A stretch of DNA of 64,000 bases from Chryseobacterium indologenes (lineage in GTDB: Bacteria > Bacteroidota > Bacteroidia > Flavobacteriales > Weeksellaceae), in NCBI GenBank assembly GCA_001013295.1, contig LAZY01000017.1, positions 1-64,000 on the forward strand, given 5' to 3'. Positions 25,114-33,304 of this stretch are shown in pieces. The notes beneath the pieces were generated by a model. The model was not told the origin of the DNA. It saw only the letters and a program-made list of their open reading frames with translations, and did not search any database. The position numbers were made by a program, and so were the translations under genes. Every line of letters starts with the position of its first letter. Positions within the stretch are counted from its first letter, which is position 1.

Positions 25114-26097
25114 TTATTTAAGTTTTGGCTTGTAGCCGGACTGATTAAAAATGGCCGTTGCATCCATTTTCAGAAAATCAGTCAGTTTTGTTTCTGGTTT
25201 TTCTTTCAGGTAAGCCTTACAGATCTGCCATCCGGTAAAAATTCCGATTTGTGGTGAAGATTCATTATCAATCTCTGTATAAAACTTTGAGAATGGTCCC
25301 GGCGAGATAAAACGCTCACCCAGTCGTGGGTCGTCACCAAAGATCAGGTTGCTTTCTACAAAATAATTCCAGATATTGGCTTCATTGCCGGTTGCCCATT
25401 CATACTGCTTCTGCGTATAGTTCATTTTCAGATAATCCGGAAAATCAGGAAGAAAGGCATCCTGAAGAATCATTACCTTTCCGTTTAATATGATCTGATC
25501 AATAAATTTTTGGTGATCAGGAGATTCTGTGACAATATTTTCTGCAAAAAGCTGGGAAACCTTAGGAACGATATTCTGAGGGTTCATCGATTTTTGGAAA
25601 TATAATTCCAGTCCTTTATAATGCGGATTACCATCTCCCATAAAACCTGTAATATCTATAAACAGAAGATTGCCTTTCTGATCATAAAAAATAGGGTCCT
25701 GTACCATCTGCAATGCTGATGAAAACAGGTATACCTTAGGGCTTTTAAACTGTGGGAAATAATATTTGATATGTGAAAATAAGCTTTGAAGCTCTTTCTG
25801 AAGTTTAGCCTGATCTATTTTGGCAGAAGCTTCCTTATAGATTTTGATCTCTTCAGCATCAGCTCTTCTTTTTTCAAAATCAGCATCAGAAACACTCCCC
25901 TGGAACCACGGAAACTGAACTTTAAACTGCTCCAACGGAAGAGCAGGGTTGTAGAATTCTTTGGAAATATCTGTCATTTCTACCTTTTCTACAGGATCTT
26001 TTACTTCAACCTTCCATTGGTTTTCAGGATCTTTTTTGCAGGAAGTCAGACCCGCAACTAAAATAGAAGAAAGCGCTATATATCTAAAAATCTTCAT
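25114..26097 (-). CDS. gldB: Gliding motility lipoprotein GldB
   Basis: A 327-residue lipoprotein. Start 26097 (MKIFRYIALSSILVAGLTSC) is chosen because it begins the signal peptide with lipobox LTSC; the frame extends 18 codons further without purpose. Family features include PLEQFKVQFPWFQGSVSD, PQFKSPKVYLFSSAL, GFMGDGNPHYKGLELYFQKSMNP and the C-terminal FTGWQICKAYLKEKPE block. GldB is an essential-in-family membrane lipoprotein linked to gliding and T9SS. It is followed by gldC and diverges from the LRR gene at 26150 with only 52 bases between. Confidence 0.92.
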   Translation of the reverse strand: MKIFRYIALSSILVAGLTSCKKDPENQWKVEVKDPVEKVEMTDISKEFYNPALPLEQFKVQFPWFQGSVSDADFEKRRADAEEIKIYKEASAKIDQAKLQKELQSLFSHIKYYFPQFKSPKVYLFSSALQMVQDPIFYDQKGNLLFIDITGFMGDGNPHYKGLELYFQKSMNPQNIVPKVSQLFAENIVTESPDHQKFIDQIILNGKVMILQDAFLPDFPDYLKMNYTQKQYEWATGNEANIWNYFVESNLIFGDDPRLGERFISPGPFSKFYTEIDNESSPQIGIFTGWQICKAYLKEKPETKLTDFLKMDATAIFNQSGYKPKLK

Positions 26098-26149
26098 TAT
26101 TTTTACATGAAATTTAAGTTTACAAAAATAAGGATTAAATAGACAATTC

Positions 26150-26788
26150 ATGATGAAAATTAAAATATTTACAACCCTCAGCCTTATTTTTGGACTTTCT
26201 TTTTTCTATGGACAAAAACTTGAATTTAAAGATAAAAACTTTGAAAAAGCCGTCCTTGAAAATTTTGATCAGAATAAAAACGGAGCGATAGAGTCTTCTG
26301 AAGCCAATGCTGTTTCCAACCTGTTTTTAGTTCAAAAAGGAATTACTTCCACAGCGGATTTACATTTTTTTAAGAATGCAAAAATGATCGTGCTGGATGG
26401 TAATGCTATTTCGGAAATGAGCATCAACAATCTTGACCAACTGGAACTGTTTTCATGTACGGGATGTAAAATTGTTGTATTCAAGGGTGAAAATCTGAGA
26501 AACCTGGCTTCTCTTTATCTGGATAATAACCTTCTGGAGAGTGTTTTACTGAAAACAATGCCAAAAATTAATCAATTAACATTATCTTTAAATCAATTAA
26601 AAACAATTGATCTGAGCCAGCTGAAGAGCCTAAGAAAGCTGAATCTGGAACATAATAAGCTTCAAAAGGTTGATATTTCCGGTAATCTGGCTCTGCAAAC
26701 CCTGAATATAGGAGGGAATGCAATGAAGCAGGCAGATATAAAAAAAGGCATGAAAACGGATATGACTGTTTTTGGAGTCGAAGAATAA
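26150..26788 (+). CDS. Secreted leucine-rich-repeat protein
   Basis: A 212-residue exported protein; two adjacent ATGs (26150 and 26153) could start it. The signal peptide ends FFYGQ. The first third, with DQNKNGAIESSEANAV, resembles a degenerate EF-hand-like loop. Then come about five LRR units of the LxxLxLxxN type: LRNLASLYLDNNLLESV, INQLTLSLNQLKTIDL, LRKLNLEHNKLQKVDI and LQTLNIGGNAMKQ. It probably binds a protein ligand in the periplasm or outside. It is upstream of the acetyltransferase cluster and may share its transcript (15-base gap). Confidence 0.8.
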   Translation: MMKIKIFTTLSLIFGLSFFYGQKLEFKDKNFEKAVLENFDQNKNGAIESSEANAVSNLFLVQKGITSTADLHFFKNAKMIVLDGNAISEMSINNLDQLELFSCTGCKIVVFKGENLRNLASLYLDNNLLESVLLKTMPKINQLTLSLNQLKTIDLSQLKSLRKLNLEHNKLQKVDISGNLALQTLNIGGNAMKQADIKKGMKTDMTVFGVEE

Positions 26789-26803
26789 AAACAAAACAAA
26801 ACT

Positions 26804-27331
26804 ATGAAACTGGAAACTGAAAGACTGATTTTGAGAGAACTTGAAGAAACTGATTTTGAACGGATGTTCCTGATGGATTCCGATCCTGAAGTAATGAAAT
26901 ATATCGGAGTTCCCCCATTGACGGATAGTAATGAATCAAAAGAAATGATTAAAATGATCCAAAAGCAATACGAAGAAAATGGCGTAGGAAGATTGGCAGT
27001 GGTAGAAAAAGAAAGCGGTCTCGTTGTAGGATGGAGCGGATTAAAATTATTGACCAAAGCGGTAAATGGGTATCAGAATGTTTTAGAATTAGGTTATCGT
27101 TTCGTTCCGGAATCCTGGGGAAAAGGATATGCAACGGAATCGGGAAAAGCATCTCTCGATTATGGCTTTCATGAATTGAATGCTGAGGTTATTTATGCCT
27201 ATGCTCATTCAGAACATGAAGCTTCCAATCATATTTTAAGGAAACTGGGATTTCAGAAAACAAGTGAGTTTGAAGAGCCGGATGGCATTTGTTTCTGGTA
27301 TGAACTGAAACGTGAAAAATTTATTAAATAA
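26804..27331 (+). CDS. GNAT-family N-acetyltransferase, RimJ/RimL-like (tandem copy 1)
   Basis: A 175-residue acetyltransferase of the RimJ/RimL-type subgroup: it opens LETERLILRELEETDFERMF and carries YRFVPESWGKGYATESGKA as the CoA-binding loop, then AYAHSEHEASNHILRKLGF as motif B. The usual acceptor class is N-terminal amino groups or small amines; the actual substrate is unknown. The next gene (27390) is a close paralogue, so this is a recent tandem duplication. It follows the LRR gene by 15 bases. Confidence 0.88.
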   Translation: MKLETERLILRELEETDFERMFLMDSDPEVMKYIGVPPLTDSNESKEMIKMIQKQYEENGVGRLAVVEKESGLVVGWSGLKLLTKAVNGYQNVLELGYRFVPESWGKGYATESGKASLDYGFHELNAEVIYAYAHSEHEASNHILRKLGFQKTSEFEEPDGICFWYELKREKFIK

Positions 27332-27389
27332 TAGACGCTTTCTGTAAATTCAGTATGCTGAAACAGAAAAATAAACCTATATCTATATA

Positions 27390-27911
27390 ATGAAACTGGA
27401 AACGGAAAGACTTATTCTAAGAAAATTTGAAGATTCTGATTTTGAAAGACTGTTCCTGATGGATTCTGATCCTGAAGTGATGAAATATCTGGAAACTCCT
27501 GCAGCAACGCCTGAAGATTCAAAAAAGATGATTAGGATTATTCAGAAACAATACGATGAAAATGGAGTAGGAAGATTGGCTGTTATTGAGAAAGAAAGCG
27601 GACTGATGATAGGATGGAGTGGTTTAAAACTATTGAAAACACCTGTGAATGGTTATATCAATACTTTGGATCTTGGGTATCGTTTTATCCCCGAATTCTG
27701 GGGAAAAGGCTATGCCTGGGAAGCTGCGGAAGCCTCTCTGAATTATGGTTTTAAGACGTTAGATGCAGAAACAATCTATGCTTATGCTCATTCGGAAAAT
27801 GAAGGATCCAATTATATTTTAAAGAAAATGGGTTTTGAAAATAAAGGCGAATTTGAGGAAGCAGGTGTAAGATGTACCTGGTATGAACTGAAGCGTGAAA
27901 ACTATATTTAG
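27390..27911 (+). CDS. GNAT-family N-acetyltransferase, RimJ/RimL-like (tandem copy 2)
   Basis: A 173-residue paralogue of the preceding product: LETERLILRKFEDSDFERLF opening, identical LMDSDPEVMKY and EENGVGRLAV-like segments, YRFIPEFWGKGYAWEAAEA as motif A and AYAHSENEGSNYILKKMGF as motif B. Differences cluster in the loops facing the acceptor, which suggests altered specificity. It lies 58 bases downstream of copy 1 and seven bases before the third acetyltransferase start. Confidence 0.88.
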   Translation: MKLETERLILRKFEDSDFERLFLMDSDPEVMKYLETPAATPEDSKKMIRIIQKQYDENGVGRLAVIEKESGLMIGWSGLKLLKTPVNGYINTLDLGYRFIPEFWGKGYAWEAAEASLNYGFKTLDAETIYAYAHSENEGSNYILKKMGFENKGEFEEAGVRCTWYELKRENYI

Positions 27912-27918
27912 GATCAAC

Positions 27919-28452
27919 ATGATAACAATAAGAAAAGAAGAAGAAAAAGATTACGGACAGGTTTTTCAGCTTACTGAAGAAGCATTCAGAGATATGGAAC
28001 ACAGCGACAATCAGGAACAGTTCCTGGTTGAAAACTTAAGAAAATCAGAGGCTTTTATTCCCGAGCTTTCATTGGTGGCAGAAGATGAAAACGGCAGAAT
28101 TGCAGGCCATATTCTGTTCACAAAAATAAAGATCATCAATGATTCAGAATCCTTTGAATCACTTGCGCTGGCCCCTGTTTCCGTGAAGCCGGAATTTCAG
28201 AATCAGGGACTTGGAGGAAAACTGATTACAGAAGGACATCGTATTGCCAGAGAATTGGGATACCAGTCAGTGATCCTTATCGGACATGAAAAATATTATC
28301 CGAGGTTTGGTTACGAAAAAACCAGTAATTTTGGAGTTTCTTTTCCGTTTGAGATTCCGGAAGAAAATGGAATGGCCATAGAACTGGTAAAAGACGGATT
28401 AAAAAATAAAAAAGGGATGGTAAAATATCCTAAAGAATTTGGAATAGACTAA
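27919..28452 (+). CDS. GNAT-family N-acetyltransferase (YhbS-like)
   Basis: A 177-residue acetyltransferase unrelated in detail to its two neighbours. Start 27919 (MITIRKEEEKDY) is preferred over an upstream ATG that overlaps the previous gene. The VSVKPEFQNQGLGGKLITEG loop is motif A and YYPRFGYEKTSNFGVSFPF is the C-terminal signature of the YhbS/COG3153 group. The substrate is unknown. It is separated from nadE by 13 bases, so acetyltransferases and nadE probably share an mRNA. Confidence 0.87.
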   Translation: MITIRKEEEKDYGQVFQLTEEAFRDMEHSDNQEQFLVENLRKSEAFIPELSLVAEDENGRIAGHILFTKIKIINDSESFESLALAPVSVKPEFQNQGLGGKLITEGHRIARELGYQSVILIGHEKYYPRFGYEKTSNFGVSFPFEIPEENGMAIELVKDGLKNKKGMVKYPKEFGID

Positions 28453-28465
28453 AAAAATATAAACG

Positions 28466-29257
28466 ATGCAGACACAAAAAGTAATAGATCATATTGTAGG
28501 CTGGTTGAAAGACTATGCTACAAAAGCCAGAGTAAATGGATACGTAATAGGAGTTTCCGGAGGAGTGGATTCTGGAGTGGTTTCTACATTGGCAGCAATG
28601 ACCGGACTGAAAACATTACTGATCGAAATGCCGATCCGTCAGAAAGCGGACCAGGTAGACCGTGCAAAAGACCATATGAATGATCTGAAATCTAAATTTC
28701 CTAACGTGGAAATCATGTCTGTAGATCTTACGCCTGCTTTTGAAGAACTTTACAAAACTTTTGATGTAAAAGATGATCTGTATCCTAACGAAAAACTGGC
28801 TTTTGCCAATACAAGATCCCGTTTGAGAATGCTTACCCTTTATTACTATGGACAGTTGAACGGACTTTTAGTATGTGGAACAGGAAATAAAGTAGAAGAT
28901 TTCGGAATCGGGTTCTATACGAAATATGGCGATGGAGGTGTGGATGTTTCTCCCATCGCAGACCTTTATAAAACGGAAGTATATACCCTTGCCAAAGGAT
29001 TGAATCTGATCAAAAGTATTCAGGAAGCGATCCCTACCGATGGACTTTGGGATACAGACAGAACTGATGAGCAACAGATTGGTGCCACTTATCCCGAGCT
29101 GGAAAAGATTCAGAAAGAATATGGAACCAAAACTGCGGAAGATTACGAAGGAAGAGATAAAGAAGTATTCCTGATCTTCGACAGAATGCACAAAGCGGCA
29201 AAACATAAAATGGAACCTATCCCGATCTGTGATATTCCGGAGGAATGGAGAGATTAA
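28466..29257 (+). CDS. nadE: NAD synthase (ammonia-dependent)
   Basis: A 263-residue cytosolic enzyme that amidates nicotinic acid adenine dinucleotide to NAD with ATP, the last step of NAD synthesis. The PP-loop SGGVDS is at residues 31-36, followed by the family blocks NTRSRLRMLTLYYYGQL, GTGNKVEDFGIGFYTKYGDGG (ammonia and substrate pocket) and IPTDGLWDTDRTDEQQIG. There is no N-terminal glutaminase domain, so it uses free ammonia. It is the last gene of the acetyltransferase cluster. Confidence 0.94.
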   Translation: MQTQKVIDHIVGWLKDYATKARVNGYVIGVSGGVDSGVVSTLAAMTGLKTLLIEMPIRQKADQVDRAKDHMNDLKSKFPNVEIMSVDLTPAFEELYKTFDVKDDLYPNEKLAFANTRSRLRMLTLYYYGQLNGLLVCGTGNKVEDFGIGFYTKYGDGGVDVSPIADLYKTEVYTLAKGLNLIKSIQEAIPTDGLWDTDRTDEQQIGATYPELEKIQKEYGTKTAEDYEGRDKEVFLIFDRMHKAAKHKMEPIPICDIPEEWRD

Positions 29258-29259
29258 TT

Positions 29260-29308
29260 AATGTAACGATATAACAATGTACCAGTGTACCAGTCTATCA
29301 ATGATTGT
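29260..29308. repeat. Post-stop repeat element after nadE
   Basis: It begins two bases after the nadE stop: AATGTAACGATATAACAATG, then TACCAGTGTACCAGTCTATC. It shares the AATGTACCAGT...TACCA wording with the element behind gldC. Confidence 0.55.
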
Positions 29309-29316
29309 TAAATTTG
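29309..29316 (+). promoter_or_regulatory. -7 promoter element for the ribonuclease gene
   Basis: TAAATTTG is a full TAnnTTTG match, 25 bases before the ATG at 29342. No convincing -33 box was seen. Confidence 0.45.
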
Positions 29317-29341
29317 TACTTTGTTACACTAAAAAAGTATT

Positions 29342-29845
29342 ATGAACACTAAAATAAGAGCTGTCCTTTTTATGTGTCTGGGACTTCTTTTCGGGATGTC
29401 TGTGATGTATGTCTACAAGAATTTTATTGAAGATAAAAAAAATCAGACCAATCCGAAAACGGAGGCTGTAAGCTATGGCAGTGCTTCTACAGAAGATCAG
29501 TACAGGACTGGAAATGCTTCCATTGATGAGTTAACGGAAGAAAGAAAAGTGATTAGCTATGTGAAGCAGAATCATAGGCTGCCTGAGTATTATATCACGA
29601 AAAATGAAGCCAGAAAACAGGGCTGGAATCCTTCAAAAGGAAACCTTTGCGAGGTACTGCCGGGAAAAGCGATAGGAGGGGATAAGTTTGGAAACAGAGA
29701 AGGCAGACTGCCGGACGGAGAAAAATACTTTGAAGCAGATGTCAACTATCATTGTGGCAGCAGGAAGGCAGACCGTATTATCTTTACAGAAAACGGTGAT
29801 GTATACCTTACCAAAAACCATTATAAAAGTTTCGAAAAACAGTAA
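29342..29845 (+). CDS. Barnase-family ribonuclease, membrane-anchored or exported
   Basis: A 167-residue protein with an N-terminal hydrophobic helix (about residues 5-26) and a C-terminal barnase domain (about 70-165): LPEYYITKNEARKQGWNP, GKAIGGDKFGNREGRLP and the catalytic region FEADVNYHCGSRKADRI. All barnase catalytic residues are kept: general base E131, R141, R145 and general acid H160 (in NHYKSF). It should cleave RNA after guanosine. A barstar-like inhibitor is encoded 690 bases downstream, separated by an archaemetzincin-like lipoprotein gene. No Tat or T9SS signal is seen, so the N-terminus is either an uncleaved anchor or a Sec signal. Confidence 0.9.
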   Translation: MNTKIRAVLFMCLGLLFGMSVMYVYKNFIEDKKNQTNPKTEAVSYGSASTEDQYRTGNASIDELTEERKVISYVKQNHRLPEYYITKNEARKQGWNPSKGNLCEVLPGKAIGGDKFGNREGRLPDGEKYFEADVNYHCGSRKADRIIFTENGDVYLTKNHYKSFEKQ

Positions 29846-29914
29846 CGTAACTGCAGGAAATGAAACTTCTACCATGGCTTAAGAATTAGTTATTTTAAAA
29901 ATGATATAAGAACT

Positions 29915-30538
29915 TTGAAAATTAATGCCCTTTTTTATCTTTTATCAGTTTTCCTACTGGCCTTATCATGTTCAGAAAAAAATAAACATGTAGAGAAAGA
30001 GGTAGAAAAGCCCGCTGTCACGATACTTATACAGCCATTCAAAGATATTAAGCCAGATGCTGTAGAAAAAGTGGCTGAGGGAATAAAAAAGGTATACCCG
30101 AATCTCAAAGTTCTGACTGCTATAGACTTTCCGGAAAATACATACTATAAAGCCAGAAACCGTTACAGAGCAGATTCGATCATTAAATTCCTGAATAATA
30201 ATACAAAAGTAGGCTTTGTAACCATTGGCCTGACTTCAAAAGATATTAGTGCCACCAAAGGGAAAATTAAAGACTTCGGAATTATGGGTTTGGGATATAG
30301 ACCAGGAAAAGCCTGCGTGGCTTCAACATTTCGGCTGAGTAAAGAAAATGCAGCCGAACAGTTCTATAAAATAGCAATTCACGAGCTTGGTCATACACAG
30401 GGACTTCCACATTGTCCTGAAAAAATGTGCTTTATGAGAGATGCAGAAGGCAAGAATCCTACCAATGAAGAAACGGATTTCTGCAAAAAATGCAAAACTT
30501 TTTTAATCAACAAAAATTGGAAATTTAGTTCAATATGA
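29915..30538 (+). CDS. Archaemetzincin-like metalloprotease, lipoprotein
   Basis: A 207-residue protein starting at a TTG, the only in-frame start that keeps the lipoprotein signal (lipobox LALSC). The catalytic core H156-E-L-G-H160-TQG-LPH-C167-PEKM-C172-F-M174 matches the archaemetzincin signature HExxHxxGx3Cx4CxM, followed by C190-KK-C193 (spacing 15 instead of the usual 17). The cysteines should hold a second, structural zinc, and the methionine forms the Met-turn. The substrate is unknown. Its stop overlaps the barstar start by four bases (ATGA), so the two are translationally coupled. Confidence 0.85.
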   Translation: MKINALFYLLSVFLLALSCSEKNKHVEKEVEKPAVTILIQPFKDIKPDAVEKVAEGIKKVYPNLKVLTAIDFPENTYYKARNRYRADSIIKFLNNNTKVGFVTIGLTSKDISATKGKIKDFGIMGLGYRPGKACVASTFRLSKENAAEQFYKIAIHELGHTQGLPHCPEKMCFMRDAEGKNPTNEETDFCKKCKTFLINKNWKFSSI

Positions 30539-30840
30539 AGACAGTATATATAGATTTTACAGACATCGGCGATTATGAAGATTTTTATGCCCAGCTGAAA
30601 GAAAAAATTCAGTTGCCTGAACACTTCGGAGATAACCTTGATGCGCTTTTTGATACCATCACAGGAGATCTGGAAATGCCACTTCACCTGGAATTCGTGA
30701 ATATGACCGTAGATCAGTTGGAAATTTTTGAAGACCTGCTGACCACATTGGAAGATGCTGAAGAAGAAGTGGAAGGTTTTACTTTCAGCTATTATCTTGA
30801 GCAGTACGAAGATGACGAGGATGAAGAAGTAGAATCTTAA
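30535..30840 (+). CDS. Barstar-family ribonuclease inhibitor
   Basis: A 101-residue acidic cytosolic protein of the barstar family: KTVYIDFTDIGDYEDFYAQL, then the diagnostic FGDNLDALFDTITGDLEMP segment (residues about 33-51) that plugs the barnase active site, and a final strand ETFTFSYY-like region before a very acidic tail (EDDEDEEVES). It should neutralise the ribonuclease encoded at 29342 in the cytosol. It is translationally coupled to the archaemetzincin gene, not to the nuclease gene, and is followed by a terminator. Confidence 0.9.
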   Translation: MKTVYIDFTDIGDYEDFYAQLKEKIQLPEHFGDNLDALFDTITGDLEMPLHLEFVNMTVDQLEIFEDLLTTLEDAEEEVEGFTFSYYLEQYEDDEDEEVES

Positions 30841-30857
30841 GAATAAAAAAGCAAAAC

Positions 30858-30893
30858 AAAGCTGTTTCCGGAAATGGAGCAGCTTTATTTTTA
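30858..30893 (+). terminator. Terminator after the barstar gene
   Basis: AAAGCTG pairs with CAGCTTT around a loop with a secondary TTTCC/GGAAA pairing, followed by ATTTTTAT. A near-identical hairpin ends the T6SS operon at 44926. Confidence 0.7.
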
Positions 30894-31231
30894 TACTAGT
30901 GCTTGCCGAGGTTTTTACAACATGTTTGTAAACACCTTTACTCAGCTTTTTAACGAATGCGATATGATAAGATATTAAGGTGAAGAAAGTCTTATAGTCA
31001 CTATCAACTCTTAAGGTCCAGCCTTTAAAAACTATATCTTTATATGGTTTAAGACCAAGTCACACAGAACATAATAATTCGTGAATTCGTAGCCAAAAAA
31101 ACCTGTAGAAACTTCCACAGGTTTAAAACTAATATTATCTGATAAAATTTTGCCGCATAAACACATATCAGCTTACTATTACAGCAAAAACTGAATATTA
31201 AATGTAAAGCAGATCCAAAGCTTTTTTACTC
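30894..31231. other. Intergenic stretch with one minus-strand terminator
   Basis: No gene is supported here. A hairpin (AAACCTGT at 31099-31106 with ACAGGTTT at 31117-31124) followed on the minus strand by TTTTTTGG probably ends the cdd transcript. An ATTCGTGAATTCGTAGCC segment (31077-31094) faintly resembles the interspersed repeat near 48355. Confidence 0.5.
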
Positions 31232-31714
31232 TTACAAAAACGTAGAATCAAAATAAAAAGGCAGCAGATCTTTCACCGCATGTACCTTTACCACTTCTTC
31301 ATTCATGCTGGAAAAATAGAGGTCGATATTTTCATCCTGCTTGGTTTCGTACTCTATTAAGCTCTGTCGGCATGCTCCACAAGGAGGAATCGGAGGATTT
31401 TTTTCATGGAATTCTTTAGGACCACCCACCACGAATATCTTTTTTACTTTCACATCCGGAAAATTAGCGGCTACCCAGAACAGAGTGGTTCTCTCAGCAC
31501 AAAGGCCTGATGGAAAAGCGGCATTCTCCTGATTATTTCCGGAGTATATTTCTCCGTTTTCGAGGAGTACAGCACATCCCACGAAGAACTGTGAGTAGGG
31601 TGCATATGCATTCTCACGGGCTTCTTTGGCTCTTTCGAATAGTTTTTTCTCTATATCATCCAGTTCGCTGCTATTCTTAAAATATTCGTAACTGATCTGT
31701 ATGTCTTTTTTCAT
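31232..31714 (-). CDS. cdd: Cytidine deaminase
   Basis: A 160-residue enzyme converting cytidine and deoxycytidine to uridine and deoxyuridine in pyrimidine salvage. Start 31714 (MKKDIQISYEYF) is chosen because the upstream extension lies in the promoter region. Zinc ligands and catalytic glutamate are C72, E74 (in LCAERTTLFW) and C112/C115 (in PPCGACRQS). YAPYSQFFVGCAV and the GNNQENAAFPSG substrate loop are typical of the tetrameric class. It is divergent from the flavin oxidoreductase gene across about 100 bases. Confidence 0.93.
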   Translation of the reverse strand: MKKDIQISYEYFKNSSELDDIEKKLFERAKEARENAYAPYSQFFVGCAVLLENGEIYSGNNQENAAFPSGLCAERTTLFWVAANFPDVKVKKIFVVGGPKEFHEKNPPIPPCGACRQSLIEYETKQDENIDLYFSSMNEEVVKVHAVKDLLPFYFDSTFL

Positions 31715-31737
31715 ATATTGTAGACTAAAAAAGGGGG

Positions 31738-31768
31738 TAAAATTAGTTCTTTTTAATGAAGTGGGCAA
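31738..31768 (-). promoter_or_regulatory. Promoter of cdd
   Basis: On the minus strand TTG (31766-31768) and TAATTTTA (31738-31745, seven of eight bases of TAnnTTTG) are 20 bases apart, 24 bases before the chosen ATG. Confidence 0.5.
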
Positions 31769-31813
31769 TATTTTATTTCTCCAAAAATGAACTTCAAATT
31801 TTTAAAAGATAAA

Positions 31814-32866
31814 ATGCTATATACACCAATAAAATTCAGAAATGTAGAGCTAAAGAACCGTTGGGTAATGTCAGCCATGTGTATGTATTCTTGCGAAAAC
31901 GGAATGGCCAACGACTTTCATTTTGTACACTATGGAAGCAGATCACAGGGAGGTACGGGATTGATCGTAGTGGAAGCTACAGGAGTAGAGCCCAGAGGAA
32001 GAATTACCAACCACTGTATGGGAATCTGGAATGATGAGCAGGCAGAAAAACTACAGCGGATCGTAGAATTTGTTCACACCCACTCAGAAAGTAAAATAGG
32101 AATTCAGCTGGCTCACGCAGGAAGAAAAGGCTCCACCTGGAATAATCTACAGATTCCATTGGAAGAAGGATGGGAAACGGTGGCACCCAGTCCTATTCCT
32201 TACCATCCTACAGAAAGAATTCCTCATGTGCTAAGTACGGATGAGATAAAAGGTCTGGTTCAGGATTTTAAAAAAGCAGCCCGAAGAGCCGTGCAAGCAG
32301 GATTTGATATCATTGAAATCCATGGTGCACATGGCTATCTGATTCATCAGTTTCTGTCACCGCTTTCCAACATCAGAACAGATGAATATGGCGGAAGTTT
32401 TGAAAACAGGATCAGATTTTTGCTGGAGATTGTAGAGGCAGTCAATGAAGAACTTACCGAAGATAATGCCCTTTTTGTAAGAATTTCCGGAACCGAGTAT
32501 GCGGAAAACGGATGGGATATTCAAAGCAGCGTAGCGCTGGCTAAAGTGTTAAAAGAGCATTCCGTTGATCTGGTAGATGTATCCAGTGGTGGAAATATTC
32601 ACGGAGCAAAAATTCCCGTTTTCGATGGTTACCAGGTTCCATTTTCTTCACAGGTGAAGAATGAAGCTGCTGTGAAAACAGGTGCTGTGGGGCTAATTAC
32701 CAAAATAGATCAGGCGGAAGAGATTCTTCAGAATGGGGATGCAGATCTGATCTTTGTAGCAAGGGAAATTTTGAGAAACCCTTATATAGCCGTTCAGGGA
32801 TCCTTTGAAATGAAAGAAGACTGTTTCTTTCCCCATCAGTATACCAGAGCTAAAATTTCATCATAA
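31814..32866 (+). CDS. NADH:flavin oxidoreductase, old yellow enzyme (YqjM/NamA-like)
   Basis: A 350-residue FMN-dependent TIM-barrel ene-reductase. Start 31814 (MLYTPIKFRNVELKNR) matches the N-terminus of YqjM-type proteins; an ATG nine codons upstream (31787) is possible. Class signatures are MCMYSCENG near the N-terminus (the redox-tuning cysteine of the YqjM class), QLAHAGRKG, the active-site HGAHGYLIHQFLSPLSN with R/DEYGGS, and GLITKIDQAEEIL / FVAREILRNPY for phosphate binding. It reduces activated C=C bonds at the expense of NAD(P)H. The physiological substrate is unknown. The small DUF2752 gene follows by 29 bases. Confidence 0.92.
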   Translation: MLYTPIKFRNVELKNRWVMSAMCMYSCENGMANDFHFVHYGSRSQGGTGLIVVEATGVEPRGRITNHCMGIWNDEQAEKLQRIVEFVHTHSESKIGIQLAHAGRKGSTWNNLQIPLEEGWETVAPSPIPYHPTERIPHVLSTDEIKGLVQDFKKAARRAVQAGFDIIEIHGAHGYLIHQFLSPLSNIRTDEYGGSFENRIRFLLEIVEAVNEELTEDNALFVRISGTEYAENGWDIQSSVALAKVLKEHSVDLVDVSSGGNIHGAKIPVFDGYQVPFSSQVKNEAAVKTGAVGLITKIDQAEEILQNGDADLIFVAREILRNPYIAVQGSFEMKEDCFFPHQYTRAKISS

Positions 32867-32895
32867 TCTGATCCCATTGATCGTAAAACCATGCA

Positions 32896-33174
32896 ATGAA
32901 TATTGAAGATTTCATGCTGACCTGTCCCAGTAAGAAATTCCTGGGAGTAGAATGTCTCGGTTGCGGAGCACAGAGAGCTGTTGTCCTTGTTTTTGAGGGG
33001 AAGTTTTCTGAGGCGTTTCAGATGTATCCTGCAGTGTATACCGTGCTGTTGTTCTTTTTTACCCTTGGTTTAAGTTTTATCGACAAAAAAAGAAAGTACG
33101 GCAGTGTTTTAATGGGGCTGATTGTGATCAATCTTATCATTATGGTCAGCAGCTATATTTATAAACACTATTAA
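32896..33174 (+). CDS. DUF2752 membrane protein
   Basis: A 92-residue inner-membrane protein. The N-terminal motif CPSKKFLGVECLGCGAQRA (residues 10-28) is the hallmark of DUF2752, followed by two transmembrane helices (YTVLLFFFTLGLSFI and VLMGLIVINLIIMVSS). The family is widespread with unknown function; the clustered cysteines suggest metal or redox chemistry at the membrane. It lies 29 bases downstream of the flavin oxidoreductase gene and is likely co-transcribed. Confidence 0.88.
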   Translation: MNIEDFMLTCPSKKFLGVECLGCGAQRAVVLVFEGKFSEAFQMYPAVYTVLLFFFTLGLSFIDKKRKYGSVLMGLIVINLIIMVSSYIYKHY

Positions 33175-33237
33175 TACATTACCTATATTAAAAGAAAATC
33201 AACGTTGAAATAATCTGTGCCTGACTGGAATTCTAAT

Positions 33238-33257
33238 TTGTCGTAGAACTACGACAA
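33238..33257. promoter_or_regulatory. Perfect palindrome upstream of tssD (candidate operator)
   Basis: TTGTCGTAG and CTACGACAA (33238-33246 and 33249-33257) form a perfect inverted repeat around AA, centred about 60 bases before the tssD -7 element. No T-run follows, so it is not a terminator. A dimeric regulator site is plausible. Confidence 0.5.
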
Positions 33258-33304
33258 TTTCTGAAACTGTTGTTCAAAAATTTTTCAGATTAGAACATGT
33301 ACTC

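Noticed and set aside
29342..30840. Barnase/barstar set as a T6SS or contact-dependent effector module
   Set aside because: The nuclease carries an N-terminal hydrophobic export or anchor segment and no Rhs, PAAR or other delivery domain, and lies more than 3 kb from the T6SS operon with housekeeping genes between.
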